From Clostridia bacterium (GTDB lineage: Bacteria; Bacillota; Clostridia; Christensenellales; Aristaeellaceae): a stretch of DNA of 57,298 nucleotides. A model generated the notes under the pieces. It worked only from the letters and a program-made list of their open reading frames with translations. It made no database searches and was not told the DNA's origin. The position numbers and the translations under genes are program-made. This document shows positions 25,883 through 34,680 of this stretch, in pieces (position 1 is the stretch's first letter; each line of letters opens with the position of its first letter). The DNA lies in contig JAFUTW010000023.1 in NCBI GenBank assembly GCA_017484085.1, forward strand, positions 1 through 57,298. Reading direction: 5' to 3'.

Positions 25883-25927
25883 GGGGCTGTCTTGCAATCC
25901 GCATAAGGCGGGCTGCAGGGCAGCCCC
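25883..25927 (+). other. Hairpin between dctP and dctQ genes
   Basis: GGGGCTG (25883-25889) pairs with CAGCCCC (25921-25927), with an inner GCA..CCGC/GGCGG..TGC stem. There is no T run; more likely 3'-end protection of the dctP message than termination. Confidence 0.5.
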
Positions 25928-25993
25928 GCATCATCCGGCCGGGATGAGCGGGCCCCCGAATCCACGTTCCTCGGCTTGGCAAGGAGAGATGAT

Positions 25994-26539
25994 ATGCAAA
26001 AGATCCGCAAGGTACTCGATGTGTTCATCCGCATCGAGCGCTATATCTGCTGCGCGCTGCTGGTGGCCATCCTGGTCGTCTGCTTCGGCTCGGTGGTGAT
26101 GCGCTACGTCTTCAACAAGCCGTGGGCTTGGTCGGAGGAGGTCATTATCGTCCTGCTCCTCTGGTTCGGTTTCCTGTGCATGTCCATGGAAATCTACAAC
26201 GACACCAGCATCTCCATCACCGGCTTTTACAAGCGCCTGCCTGCGCCGGCGCGCAAGGTCTGCGACCTGCTGCGCCATGTGCTGCTGACGGTGTTCTTCT
26301 GGCTGATGATGAACAACGGTTACATGGTTTTCAAGATCAATTCCCGCAAGCGGCTGCCCGCCTCCCACTGGAACCAGGGGCTCCAGTATTTCCCTATGGT
26401 GCTGGGCGGGGCGATCATGCTGGTGTTCAGCGTCCTCAACATCATCGGGACGCTGACGCGTGAACAGCGCACGATCATCGACGAGGCGGAGCGGCTGAGC
26501 GCCGGGGATCCGCGCAAAAAAGGAGGGAAGGAAGCATGA
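25994..26539 (+). CDS. TRAP transporter small permease, DctQ family
   Basis: 181 residues with four membrane helices; the segment MRYVFNKPWAWSEEVI is the DctQ hallmark. It couples the binding protein to the large permease. The ATG at 25994 has AAGGAGAG five bases upstream; an in-frame TTG at 25976 is less likely. The stop overlaps the next start (ATGA). Confidence 0.93.
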   Translation: MQKIRKVLDVFIRIERYICCALLVAILVVCFGSVVMRYVFNKPWAWSEEVIIVLLLWFGFLCMSMEIYNDTSISITGFYKRLPAPARKVCDLLRHVLLTVFFWLMMNNGYMVFKINSRKRLPASHWNQGLQYFPMVLGGAIMLVFSVLNIIGTLTREQRTIIDEAERLSAGDPRKKGGKEA

Positions 26540-27843
26540 GCCAGATCGCTATCGGCACGATCATGCTCTTCGGAACGCTGATCGTCCTCATGTTCCTGCG
26601 CTTCCCCATCGCGTACTCCCTGGGGGTCGCCGCGGTGCTGACAGCCACGTACATGGGCATCCCGTACCCCAACCTCTTCCAGAAGATGACGACGGGCCTG
26701 TCCAGCTTCACGTTCATCGCAGTGCCCTTCTTTATAATGATGGCGCAGGTGATGTGCGACGGCCAGATCACCAAGAAGCTGATGCGCTTCTGCAACATCT
26801 TCGTGGGGCAGGTGCGCGGCGGAACGGCCATCATCAACATCCTGGTGTCCATGCTCTTCGGCGGCATCTCCGGTTCCTCTTCGGCGGACGTCTCTTCCAT
26901 CGGCGCCATGCTGATCCCCACCATGATCGACGAGGGCTATGATGCCGATTACAGCGTGGCCGTAACGGTCACCTCCTCCGTGGAGGGCGTCATCATCCCG
27001 CCCAGCCAGAACATGCTGTTCTACGCCATCTCGACAGCCAGCGGTCTGTCCATCAGCACGCTGCTCATCTGCGGTTACGTGCCGGGCGTCCTGCTGACCC
27101 TCAGCCTGATGATCCCTGCGGTCATCATTGCCATCCGGCGCAATTATCCGCTCGGCGAGAAGTGCTCCTTCCGCCAGAACGTGCGCATCGCATTGGAAGC
27201 GCTGCTGGGCCTGGGCGCGATCGTCGTCGTGCTCGTGGGCACCACGACGGGCATCTGCTCCGCTACGGAGTCCGCGGCCATCGCGGCGGTGTATGCGCTG
27301 TTCGTCACCGTGTGCATCTACCGCAACATGTATCCCAGGCTGTATATCTCCGGCCTCATGCGCTGCCTGCCCACGCTGGGCATGGCGATGAGCATCATCG
27401 CGACGTCCAGCGCGTTCAGCTACATCATGAACTACCTCAAGGTTCCGCAGAATCTGACAACCTGGCTGCTGTCCATCACCAGCAACGCCACCATCCTCAC
27501 GCTGCTGCTCCTGCTCATGATGCTGGTGCTCGGCTGCTTCATGGATATGGGCATCCTCATCCTGGTGACGACGCCCATCCTGTATCCCATCGCGGTCAAC
27601 GGCCTGGGCTTCAACCCGTATCACTTCGGCGTGGTGCTGGTGCTGGCTTACGGCATCGGCCTGTGCACGCCGCCTGTCGGCACCTCCCTGTTCATCGGCT
27701 GCGCCATAGCGAAAAAGCCGGTGGAGGAGATGGTCCCGGGCTTCCTTCCTTTCTATGTGTCCATGCTGGTTCTGCTGCTCCTGCTGACCTTCGTGCCGGA
27801 GATCACGCTGTGCCTGCCGCGCATGCTGGGGCTGATCACCTGA
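26536..27843 (+). CDS. TRAP transporter large permease, DctM family
   Basis: 435 residues, about 12 helices; the ion-coupled translocation subunit. MLFGGISGSSSADVSSIGAM and the repeat-related SVEGVIIPPSQNMLFYA are family signatures, mirrored in the second half by CFMDMGILILVTTPIL and GIGLCTPPVGTSLFIG. It overlaps the small permease gene by 4 bases, indicating translational coupling. Confidence 0.95.
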   Translation: MSQIAIGTIMLFGTLIVLMFLRFPIAYSLGVAAVLTATYMGIPYPNLFQKMTTGLSSFTFIAVPFFIMMAQVMCDGQITKKLMRFCNIFVGQVRGGTAIINILVSMLFGGISGSSSADVSSIGAMLIPTMIDEGYDADYSVAVTVTSSVEGVIIPPSQNMLFYAISTASGLSISTLLICGYVPGVLLTLSLMIPAVIIAIRRNYPLGEKCSFRQNVRIALEALLGLGAIVVVLVGTTTGICSATESAAIAAVYALFVTVCIYRNMYPRLYISGLMRCLPTLGMAMSIIATSSAFSYIMNYLKVPQNLTTWLLSITSNATILTLLLLLMMLVLGCFMDMGILILVTTPILYPIAVNGLGFNPYHFGVVLVLAYGIGLCTPPVGTSLFIGCAIAKKPVEEMVPGFLPFYVSMLVLLLLLTFVPEITLCLPRMLGLIT

Positions 27844-27861
27844 CGCGGAGGAGGCTTTGGA

Positions 27862-28488
27862 ATGAAGACGATCGTCTGCTTCGGCGACAGCAACACCTTC
27901 GGCTCGCATCCGCTGGGCGGCCGGCATCCGTATGAGGATCGCTGGACGGGCCGGCTGCAGGGCCTGCTGGGCGACGAATACCGCGTGATCGAGGAGGGGC
28001 TCGGCGGCCGCACGACGGTCTTCGAGGACGAGATCGAGCGCGGGCGCTGCGGCAGCGTGGCGCTGCCCATCTGCCTGGGCACGCACAAACCGTTTGATCT
28101 GCTCATCATCATGCTGGGCACCAACGACCTCAAGGCGCGCTTCAACCTGCCGGAGTGGGACCTGGCGCACGCGATGCGCGAGCTGCTGCGGATGGTGAAG
28201 GCGTATCCCTTCCAGCCGGAGTTCCCGGCGCCGCAGATCCTCGTGGTTTCGCCGATTGAAATCGCACCTGGTGTATCGCAGACCTTCGGGTGCTTCGGAG
28301 AGGATGCGGCGGAGCGCTCCCGCCGGTTTGCCGCGATCTATGAACCGGTGGCAAGGGAAGCGGGCGCGCATTTCATGAACGCCGCGCAGTATGCGGGCCC
28401 CAGCCGCCAGGACCGGCTGCACATGGACCGCGAGGGCCACGCCGCGCTGGCGGAGGCGCTGGCCACGAAGGTGCGGGAGATCCTCTGA
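27862..28488 (+). CDS. SGNH/GDSL-family esterase
   Basis: 208 residues, no signal peptide, cytoplasmic. Block I CFGDSNTFG with Ser10, block II GLGGRTT, block III LGTNDLK (about 86-91), and Asp/His in DRLHMDREGH (about 184-192): all SGNH blocks present. The family deacylates sugars, lipids or aryl esters. As the last gene of the lacI-TRAP operon next to nagAB it may remove O-acyl groups from the imported acid sugar (inference). Confidence 0.88.
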   Translation: MKTIVCFGDSNTFGSHPLGGRHPYEDRWTGRLQGLLGDEYRVIEEGLGGRTTVFEDEIERGRCGSVALPICLGTHKPFDLLIIMLGTNDLKARFNLPEWDLAHAMRELLRMVKAYPFQPEFPAPQILVVSPIEIAPGVSQTFGCFGEDAAERSRRFAAIYEPVAREAGAHFMNAAQYAGPSRQDRLHMDREGHAALAEALATKVREIL

Positions 28489-28526
28489 GCGGGCCGGCGG
28501 CCGAACGCCGCCCCGTGAATCGTGGG

Positions 28527-28545
28527 AAGGGCTTATCGGCCCTTT
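28527..28545 (+). terminator. Small hairpin after the TRAP-esterase operon
   Basis: AAGGGC (28527-28532) pairs with GCCCTT (28539-28544), with a short T run. A weak terminator. Confidence 0.4.
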
Positions 28546-28566
28546 GAGGATGAACGGAAAACGAGA

Positions 28567-28595
28567 TTGACAAAACTGGTTCAGAAAACTATAAT
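28567..28595 (+). promoter_or_regulatory. Consensus sigma-A promoter of the Afu-like operon
   Basis: TTGACA (28567-28572), 17 bp, TATAAT (28590-28595). It leaves a leader of about 115 bases with GC-rich segments; I recognise no riboswitch in it. Confidence 0.88.
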
Positions 28596-28715
28596 TATTT
28601 TGTTGACGACGGACAGTAAACCGTACGTTGCCTTGGCGAAATGCGTCGTTTCCGGGCGCGCGTTTCGGGGAGAATGCTTACCGGGACACAACGACAGGAA
28701 GGACTGGTGTATTTT

Positions 28716-29903
28716 ATGAAGAAGATCCTTGCTCTCGCGCTTGCCTGCGTCATGCTGCTCGCGCTCGCCGCCTGCGCTTTTGCGGACGCGGATACGGCTA
28801 CCTTTGAGGAGCTGCTGGAGGCCGGCAAGGCCAACGGCAACAAGCTGACCCTCTATTCCACGCACTCCGTTTCTGTTGCGGCGATCGACGCGTTTGCCAA
28901 TAAATACGGCATTGATATCGAGCTTGTGGAAGGGACCCAGATCGGCGACAACAACCAGATCACCCAGGTCGCGACCGAGGTTTCGAGCGGCGTTTCCGGC
29001 GCGGACATCATCTTCATCCAGGACGGCGCGCGCACGGTTTCCGAGCTGGTTGAGGAAGGCTATGTCTACAACTGGTACAACCAGGAGATCCTGGACAAGG
29101 TCGGCGACGACTGTGAGCCGCTCCTCGTGTGGGATTACTGCAACAAAGTCTTCATCTATAATGCCGACTATGTCGAGGACGGCGAGATCACCAACATCTG
29201 GTACTGCACCGATCCCCAGTACGCGGCGACGCTCCAGATGAAGGATCCTGAAAAGGAAGGCGTCAACATGAACTTCCTGGTCATGCTGACCTCCGAGGAG
29301 AACAGCGCGGCCCTCGAAGAAGCGTACAAGGCTTATTACGGCAAGGACATCGAGCTGGACGCCGATTGCCCGAACGCCGGCTATCAGTTCATCAAGATGA
29401 TGTACCAGAACGGTATGCTGTGCGGCGATTCCGACGGCAATATCGCGAAGGCCATCGGCAATCCCGAGCAGGAAGCGCCGACAAAGTGGTCCGCTCTCAT
29501 CACGCTCAACAAGTATGTAAAGAACCTCAAGGACTCCACCGTCAAGCCCGGCAGCCAGACGCTGAATTACGTAAAGGAAATGCAGCCCGTCGCCGGCTTC
29601 ATCTATCCGATTTACGGCCTTATCACCGCCAACGCCGACAACCCCGAGCTGGCCAAGGCCTTCCTCGTCTGGCTCTTCACTGAGGACGGATGGTTTGGCG
29701 ACGGCGAAACCACGCAGCGTGACGGTTCCGTCTACGTGGGCATGACGGGCCGCTTCGGCGATTACTCCGGCAACCAGGCGATCCCGGTCGCCGAGGGAGA
29801 TTCCCCGGTCGCGGAGTGGAAGCAGGTTCTCATCCAGGAGGATCCGATCTTTGCCGCGGAGAACCGCGCCGACGTCGAGGACTTCATCAAGATGATCAAA
29901 TAA
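28716..29903 (+). CDS. ABC transporter binding protein, AfuA/FbpA-like
   Basis: 395 residues; the signal peptide has a plausible lipobox (LALAACAF). The mature part resembles family 1 iron/hexose-phosphate-type binding proteins: LTLYSTHSVSVAAIDAFANK, GADIIFIQDGARTVSELVEE, LVWDYCNKVFIYNADYV. FbpA members bind ferric iron; AfuA of Actinobacillus binds sugar phosphates. The class II aldolase at the operon end favours a phosphorylated sugar over iron (inference). ATG 28716 has GGAAGGA about 12 bases upstream; the in-frame start at 28641 is unlikely. Confidence 0.8.
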   Translation: MKKILALALACVMLLALAACAFADADTATFEELLEAGKANGNKLTLYSTHSVSVAAIDAFANKYGIDIELVEGTQIGDNNQITQVATEVSSGVSGADIIFIQDGARTVSELVEEGYVYNWYNQEILDKVGDDCEPLLVWDYCNKVFIYNADYVEDGEITNIWYCTDPQYAATLQMKDPEKEGVNMNFLVMLTSEENSAALEEAYKAYYGKDIELDADCPNAGYQFIKMMYQNGMLCGDSDGNIAKAIGNPEQEAPTKWSALITLNKYVKNLKDSTVKPGSQTLNYVKEMQPVAGFIYPIYGLITANADNPELAKAFLVWLFTEDGWFGDGETTQRDGSVYVGMTGRFGDYSGNQAIPVAEGDSPVAEWKQVLIQEDPIFAAENRADVEDFIKMIK

Positions 29904-29930
29904 GGGCCTGAACTGATGGTTCATCGCCGG

Positions 29931-29961
29931 GAAAGGGATGGCGCGCCATCCCTTTCCTCTT
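29931..29961 (+). terminator. Terminator-like hairpin between binding protein and permease genes
   Basis: GAAAGGGATGG-CGCG-CCATCCCTTTC followed by CTCTTTAT. Same position as the hairpin at 16845 in the other ABC operon. Confidence 0.75.
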
Positions 29962-30002
29962 TATACCGGGGCGCGCGTGCCGCGCCCTGAGGAGGGAGCG
30001 TA

Positions 30003-31799
30003 ATGAACAAAAAATGGAACAGGGTTAAAACCTTTCTCAGCAAGCCCTACAACATCCTGCTGATCCTCCTGCTGGTCACGCTTACCTACCTGGTCGTCCT
30101 GCCGCTCTTTTCCATCATACGGGACACTTTCATCGTGCATGCCTCGGAGAAGAGCCGCATTAAGCAGGCCGTCGGCTCCTTTACGCTTTACCACTGGATC
30201 CGCGCGTTCAACAGCAGCTTCAGCAAGATCCTCATCTGGGAGCCGCTCTGGCACAGCGTATATACCTCCGTGCTGGCCTGCGTGGTGGCCATCCTGATCG
30301 GCGGCGGCTTCGCGTGGCTGGTAACCCGTACGGACCTGCTGTGGAAGAACGGGCTGACCAAGCTTTTTATCTTTCCTTATATTATGCCGTCCTGGACGCT
30401 GGCCCTCGCCTGGCGCAACTTTTTCAAGAACGCGGTCGTCGGAGGCGCGCCCGGCATCTTCACCGCGCTGACCGGCATAACGATCCCGAACTGGTTTGCC
30501 TACGGGCCGTTTCCGATCATCATCACCACGGGGCTCCACTACGCGCCCTTCGCCTATATTCTGATCGGCGGCGTGCTTCGGAATATGGACGCGAACCTGG
30601 AGGAAGCCGCCATCATCCTGCAGACGACCAAGGCGAGGATGTTCACCCGCATCACCATCCCCATGGTGATGCCTGCCGTGATGAGCACGATCATCCTCGT
30701 TTTCTCCAGCGCGATGAGCTCCTTCGCGGTGCCGCAGTTCCTCGGCCTGCCTGTGCGCTATTACGTGCTGACAACGGAGATGTACTCCACGATACAGGGC
30801 ACGAACCCGGGCGTCGGCTATATCATCGCCATCCTCATGATCGTCATTTCGGTGGGCATCATGATGGTCAACCAGCACATGATCGGCACGCGCAAGAGCT
30901 ACGCTACCGTGACGGGCAAGAGCGCGAACATTTCGCTCTTCCACCTGAAAGGCGCGCGCCTGCCGGTTTCCACGATCATATGCGCGCTGGTGCTGTGCAT
31001 GTCCCTCATACCGATGATTTCGTTTGTACTGCAGTCTCTCATCCTGACGGACGGCAACTACTCGCTTTCCAATATGACGCTGGACTTCTGGATCGGGCTG
31101 TCCAAGGGCGGCAACGATTACCAGGACAAGGCTGGCATACTGCGCAACGCCGATGTCTGGAAAACGCTGTTTAATTCGCTCCGCCTGTCCGTCACCTGCG
31201 CGCTGGGCGCGGGCACGCTGGGCTTCCTGGCCGGCTACGCCATCGTGCGCCGGCGCGGCAGCCTGATCAGCCGGACTGTGGAAAACCTCACCTTTATCCC
31301 GTACCTCATTCCCTCGATGGCTTTTTCGGCGATCTACCTGTCCATGTTTTCCCAGCAGAGGGCCTTCATCCCCTCTCTGTACGGCACGTTCGCCATCCTC
31401 GCCCTGATCGGAACGATCAAATACCTGCCCATGGCCAGCCGCAGCGGCGTCAACTCCATGCTGCAGCTCTCGCCGGAGATCGAGGAAGCCGGCGTCATCA
31501 TGGGCGTGCCGTGGATCCGCCGCATGACGCAGATCATCATCCCGATCGAGAAATCGACGATCGTCTCCGGATATCTGCTGCCCTTTGTCTCCTGCATGCG
31601 CGAGCTGAGCCTCTTCGTCATCCTTGTGACGGCGAACAACCGCGTTCTCACCACGCTGCTCTTCTTCTATGATGAAAAGGGCTGGGCGCAGTACGGCAAC
31701 GCCATCAACCTGCTCATCATCTTCATCGTTCTGCTGGTCAACTTCGTTGTGGAAAAGCTGACGGGCGCATCCATCGAAAAGGGTGTAGGAGGGAAATAA
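30003..31799 (+). CDS. ABC permease with two fused membrane domains, AfuB/FbpB-like
   Basis: 598 residues, about twelve helices: two permease domains in tandem, as in FbpB/AfuB. The first EAA loop reads MDANLEEAAIILQTTKARMF (about 193-212), the second LSPEIEEAGVIMGVPWIRRM (about 489-508). AGGAGGGAG precedes the ATG. One base separates its stop from the ATPase start. Confidence 0.9.
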   Translation: MNKKWNRVKTFLSKPYNILLILLLVTLTYLVVLPLFSIIRDTFIVHASEKSRIKQAVGSFTLYHWIRAFNSSFSKILIWEPLWHSVYTSVLACVVAILIGGGFAWLVTRTDLLWKNGLTKLFIFPYIMPSWTLALAWRNFFKNAVVGGAPGIFTALTGITIPNWFAYGPFPIIITTGLHYAPFAYILIGGVLRNMDANLEEAAIILQTTKARMFTRITIPMVMPAVMSTIILVFSSAMSSFAVPQFLGLPVRYYVLTTEMYSTIQGTNPGVGYIIAILMIVISVGIMMVNQHMIGTRKSYATVTGKSANISLFHLKGARLPVSTIICALVLCMSLIPMISFVLQSLILTDGNYSLSNMTLDFWIGLSKGGNDYQDKAGILRNADVWKTLFNSLRLSVTCALGAGTLGFLAGYAIVRRRGSLISRTVENLTFIPYLIPSMAFSAIYLSMFSQQRAFIPSLYGTFAILALIGTIKYLPMASRSGVNSMLQLSPEIEEAGVIMGVPWIRRMTQIIIPIEKSTIVSGYLLPFVSCMRELSLFVILVTANNRVLTTLLFFYDEKGWAQYGNAINLLIIFIVLLVNFVVEKLTGASIEKGVGGK

Positions 31800-31800
31800 G

Positions 31801-32916
31801 ATGCCAAGGATCCGTTTGCAGAACATCACAAAACAGTTTGCCAAGGGTTCACGCGCCGTGGACCGGCTGAACCTCGTCATCGAGGACAGCGACTTTGTAT
31901 CCCTGCTGGGCCCTTCCGGCTGCGGCAAAACGACGACGCTGCGCATGATCGCCGGACTTGAAACGCCGACAGAAGGCGAGATCTTCTTTGATGACAAGTG
32001 CGTCTTCTCCGCCGAAAAGGGGATCAACATTTCCCCGGATAAGCGCAACGTGGGTTTCCTCTTCCAGAATTATGCGCTCTGGCCGCACATGACCGTAAGG
32101 CGAAATATCGCTTTCGGCCTGGAGAACATGAAGTGGGAGAAGGGCAAGATCGAATCCCGGGTACAGGAAATCTGCGAGACCATGCGGATTGCGGAATACA
32201 TTGACCGCTATCCGGCGGAGCTGTCCGGCGGGCAGCAGCAGCGCGTGGCGATCGCCAGGACGCTTGCGCCGAATCCGCGCGTTTTGCTGATGGACGAGCC
32301 GCTTTCGAACCTGGACGCGAAGCTGCGCAACGATATGCGCGCGGAGCTGAAGCGCCTGCACCTGACGACGGGCGCAACCTTCATCTACGTCACGCATGAC
32401 CAGAGCGAGGCGATGACGCTCTCCAGCAAGATCTGCCTGATGAAACAGGGCGTGCTGCAGCAGTACTGCCCGCCGCTGACGCTCTACGGCAGCCCGCGCA
32501 ACCTGTTCTGCGCGGATTTCATGGGCAACCCTACGATGAATTTCCTCCCCTGCGAGGCACAGGAAGGAAAGGACGGCATCACGCTGACAACCGGCGTCTT
32601 CCGTCTGCGCTTCAACCCCAACACACCCCTGCGGCTGGAGGGTAAAAAACAGCTGGTTCTGGGCATCCGCCCGGAATTCGTGAAGATCGTTGAGGAAGAG
32701 GGAATTGAAAGCCGCGTGGTCTCGTCCCTGCCGACGGGGATGGACACCGTCCTGGCGCTGGAGGCCGGCGGGATAACGCTTTCCGCCGTGGCGTTCGGCA
32801 GCGTGGACTACGCGATGGACTCAGCGGTGCGCTTTGGCTTTGAAGGCGACCGTTATCTGTTGTTCGACGCTGAGACGACCGAGCAGCTCGCGATGGGGAG
32901 CCTCGCTATTGAATGA
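31801..32916 (+). CDS. ABC transporter ATPase, AfuC/PotA-like
   Basis: 371 residues. Walker A GPSGCGKT (37-44), Q-loop FQNYALWPHMTV (about 86), signature LSGGQQQRVAIAR (about 141), Walker B VLLMDEPLSNLD (about 161), H-loop VTHDQSEAM; a C-terminal TOBE-type regulatory domain occupies about 240-371. Energises the importer encoded just upstream. Confidence 0.95.
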   Translation: MPRIRLQNITKQFAKGSRAVDRLNLVIEDSDFVSLLGPSGCGKTTTLRMIAGLETPTEGEIFFDDKCVFSAEKGINISPDKRNVGFLFQNYALWPHMTVRRNIAFGLENMKWEKGKIESRVQEICETMRIAEYIDRYPAELSGGQQQRVAIARTLAPNPRVLLMDEPLSNLDAKLRNDMRAELKRLHLTTGATFIYVTHDQSEAMTLSSKICLMKQGVLQQYCPPLTLYGSPRNLFCADFMGNPTMNFLPCEAQEGKDGITLTTGVFRLRFNPNTPLRLEGKKQLVLGIRPEFVKIVEEEGIESRVVSSLPTGMDTVLALEAGGITLSAVAFGSVDYAMDSAVRFGFEGDRYLLFDAETTEQLAMGSLAIE

Positions 32917-32982
32917 TCTCCCTGAGGGAGAGTGAGGGGGCCGGCCAAAGGCAGGCCCCTCTGAGAAAGGAGTTTGAAATCG

Positions 32983-33867
32983 ATGCTTGTTAATATGAAG
33001 GGGATGCTGGATGCCGCCAATCGGGACGGCTATGCCGTTATGGCGGTGAACAGTGTGAATATGGAGATGGCGCGCGCGGTCATCGAAGCGGCGAATGAGG
33101 AGCATTCACCGATCATCGTGCAGATGGGCAGGGGCCAGATGGCCAAGCTGGCCCATCCCCAGGACATCCTGCCCATGATCATCCGCATGGCGGAACGGGC
33201 GGATGTCCCGGTCTGCCTTAACCTCGATCACGGACCGGATTTCCCGACGGAGGTCAGCGCGATCCACAACGGCTTTACCAACCTGATGATCGACGCCTCC
33301 TCTCTGCCGTTTGAGGAGAATGTCCGGCGCACCCGCGTCATCACGGATATGGCGCACGCCATGGGAATCAGCGTAGAGGCGGAGCTGGGACACGTCGGGC
33401 AGGCCGCGGACGGGGACGGCAGGACGGATGACCTGTATACCAACGTTGCCCAGGCCGTCGAATTCGTGGAGCGCACAGGTGTGGACGCCCTGGCGGTCGC
33501 AATCGGGACAGCGCACGGCAAGTACCCCGCGGGTTATGTGCCGAAGCTGGACTTCAACCGGCTGGCGGAGCTCAAGGCTGCGCTGAAGATGCCGCTCGTC
33601 CTGCACGGCGGCTCCGGCTCCGGGGAAGAGAATATCCGCAGGGCCGTCGCCGGCGGCATCAATAAGATCAACGTCTGCACCGATGCTTTCCACGCCGCGG
33701 AAAAGGCCATGAAGGCCAAATGGGAGGCTGAGCCGGAAACGGACTATCTTGGGATCATGGTGACCGCCGAGGCGGCCATTAAGGCGTTTGTGAAGGACTA
33801 CATCCGGCTGATCGGCTCGGCCAACCGCTACACCTTTGACTATGCGGACAACGGCAGCAGGGAATAA
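32983..33867 (+). CDS. Class II (zinc) fructose/tagatose-bisphosphate-type aldolase
   Basis: 294 residues. NLDHGPD (about 79-85) supplies the catalytic Asp and a Zn His; EAELGHVGQ, AVAIGTAHGKYPAGY and LVLHGGSGSGEENIRRAV carry the other metal and phosphate contacts, with KINVCTD near the end. It cleaves a ketose bisphosphate to DHAP plus an aldehyde; GatY/KbaY and Fba cannot be told apart by eye. Start ATG 32983 with AGAAAGGAG ten bases upstream; the TTG at 32974 overlaps that site. Last gene of the Afu-like operon. Confidence 0.9.
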   Translation: MLVNMKGMLDAANRDGYAVMAVNSVNMEMARAVIEAANEEHSPIIVQMGRGQMAKLAHPQDILPMIIRMAERADVPVCLNLDHGPDFPTEVSAIHNGFTNLMIDASSLPFEENVRRTRVITDMAHAMGISVEAELGHVGQAADGDGRTDDLYTNVAQAVEFVERTGVDALAVAIGTAHGKYPAGYVPKLDFNRLAELKAALKMPLVLHGGSGSGEENIRRAVAGGINKINVCTDAFHAAEKAMKAKWEAEPETDYLGIMVTAEAAIKAFVKDYIRLIGSANRYTFDYADNGSRE

Positions 33868-33947
33868 GGAACGGCGTATGGCGTTGAGGCGGCCGGAAGA
33901 AAAGAGGCCTTCCGCGGACTCGCACAGACAGTAATAAGGATCAATTG

Positions 33948-33979
33948 GGCCATCCGTGTGATGCGGATGGTCTTTTTTT
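33948..33979 (+). terminator. Terminator of the Afu-aldolase operon
   Basis: GGCCATCCG pairs with CGGATGGTC, followed by seven Ts. Confidence 0.85.
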
Positions 33980-34125
33980 GAAGACGTAGAAGGGAAACAC
34001 CCGGAAACGTGGCTTAATAAACTAAAAAAGAAACGCCCGGTTTAGTGTGCAGTCATGAAACCGGCGGAATAATGGAAAATCCTATAGAATAAAGGAATTC
34101 AAAGAAACAGCAATAAGAGACGAAG

Positions 34126-34162
34126 AAAAAAGTTTCAAAAAAATCGAAAAAAGCGCGAAAAA
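34126..34162. promoter_or_regulatory. Phased A-tracts upstream of the rpsJ promoter
   Basis: Runs of 6, 7, 6 and 5 As at 34126-34131, 34137-34143, 34147-34152 and 34158-34162, with centres about 10-11 bp apart, i.e. on one helix face. This predicts bent DNA and an UP-element-like region directly upstream of the -35 box. The 33868-34125 stretch otherwise holds only the preceding terminator and AT-rich DNA. Confidence 0.65.
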
Positions 34163-34166
34163 CCCC

Positions 34167-34195
34167 TTGCGCTTTTTTTAAAATAAAGATATAAT
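34167..34195 (+). promoter_or_regulatory. Promoter of the S10-spc-alpha ribosomal cluster
   Basis: TTGCGC (34167-34172), 17-bp spacer, TATAAT (34190-34195), preceded by phased A-tracts. Confidence 0.8.
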
Positions 34196-34201
34196 GGCGC
34201 G

Positions 34202-34354
34202 GATGTCTGCAAAAGGGATGAAACGGCAGATTGCTCACTGGCCGGTGAGGTAACTGTCGCGGACCATGTCCGCCAATCGGACGACGGCTCAAGATTCCGT
34301 CATGCAGGCGCAAGCCAGCAAGTCGTACTTGAGTACGAACAAGGAGGAAAAGAA
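34202..34354 (+). promoter_or_regulatory. Leader of the S10 operon
   Basis: A roughly 150-base leader with hairpins GCGGAC-cat-GTCCGC (34259-34273) and TCGTAC-ttga-GTACGA (34323-34338), the latter just before the AAGGAGG of rpsJ. It does not look like the enterobacterial L4 leader; any regulation is unproven. Confidence 0.45.
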
Positions 34355-34663
34355 ATGGCCAGCAAGAAAATCCGCATCAAGCTCTGGGCTTACGAGCACA
34401 GCCTCGTCGACCAGGCTGCCGCGCGCATCGTTGAGACGGCCCGCCGCACCGGTTCCAAGGTGTCCGGCCCGATCCCGCTTCCCACTGAGAAGGAAGTCGT
34501 GACGATCCTGCGCGCACCGCACAAGTACAAGGACAGCCGCGAACAGTTCGAGCAGCGCACCCACAAGCGCCTGATCGACGTTCAGAATCCCACCCGCGCC
34601 ACCTTTGACGCGATGGAGAAGCTCGACCTCCCCGCGGGCGTGGAGATCGAGATCAAACTGTGA
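34355..34663 (+). CDS. rpsJ: Ribosomal protein S10 (uS10)
   Basis: 102 residues, normal size ([40 protein letters not shown]). 30S head protein, also NusE in antitermination complexes. First gene of the cluster, AAGGAGG upstream. Confidence 0.98.
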   Translation: MASKKIRIKLWAYEHSLVDQAAARIVETARRTGSKVSGPIPLPTEKEVVTILRAPHKYKDSREQFEQRTHKRLIDVQNPTRATFDAMEKLDLPAGVEIEIKL

Positions 34664-34680
34664 TCAGGAGGTAAGAAACG

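Noticed and set aside
26320-28440. A 706-codon minus-strand frame opposite the TRAP genes
   Set aside because: Rich in His, Gln, Arg and Asp, with no motifs; a shadow of dctM and the esterase gene.
28602-28715. Riboswitch in the Afu operon leader
   Set aside because: The leader is about 115 bases and structured, but I see no conserved core of any class I can name.
33868-34125. Hidden gene between the aldolase terminator and the ribosomal promoter
   Set aside because: Short frames only, AT-rich and without ribosome binding sites.
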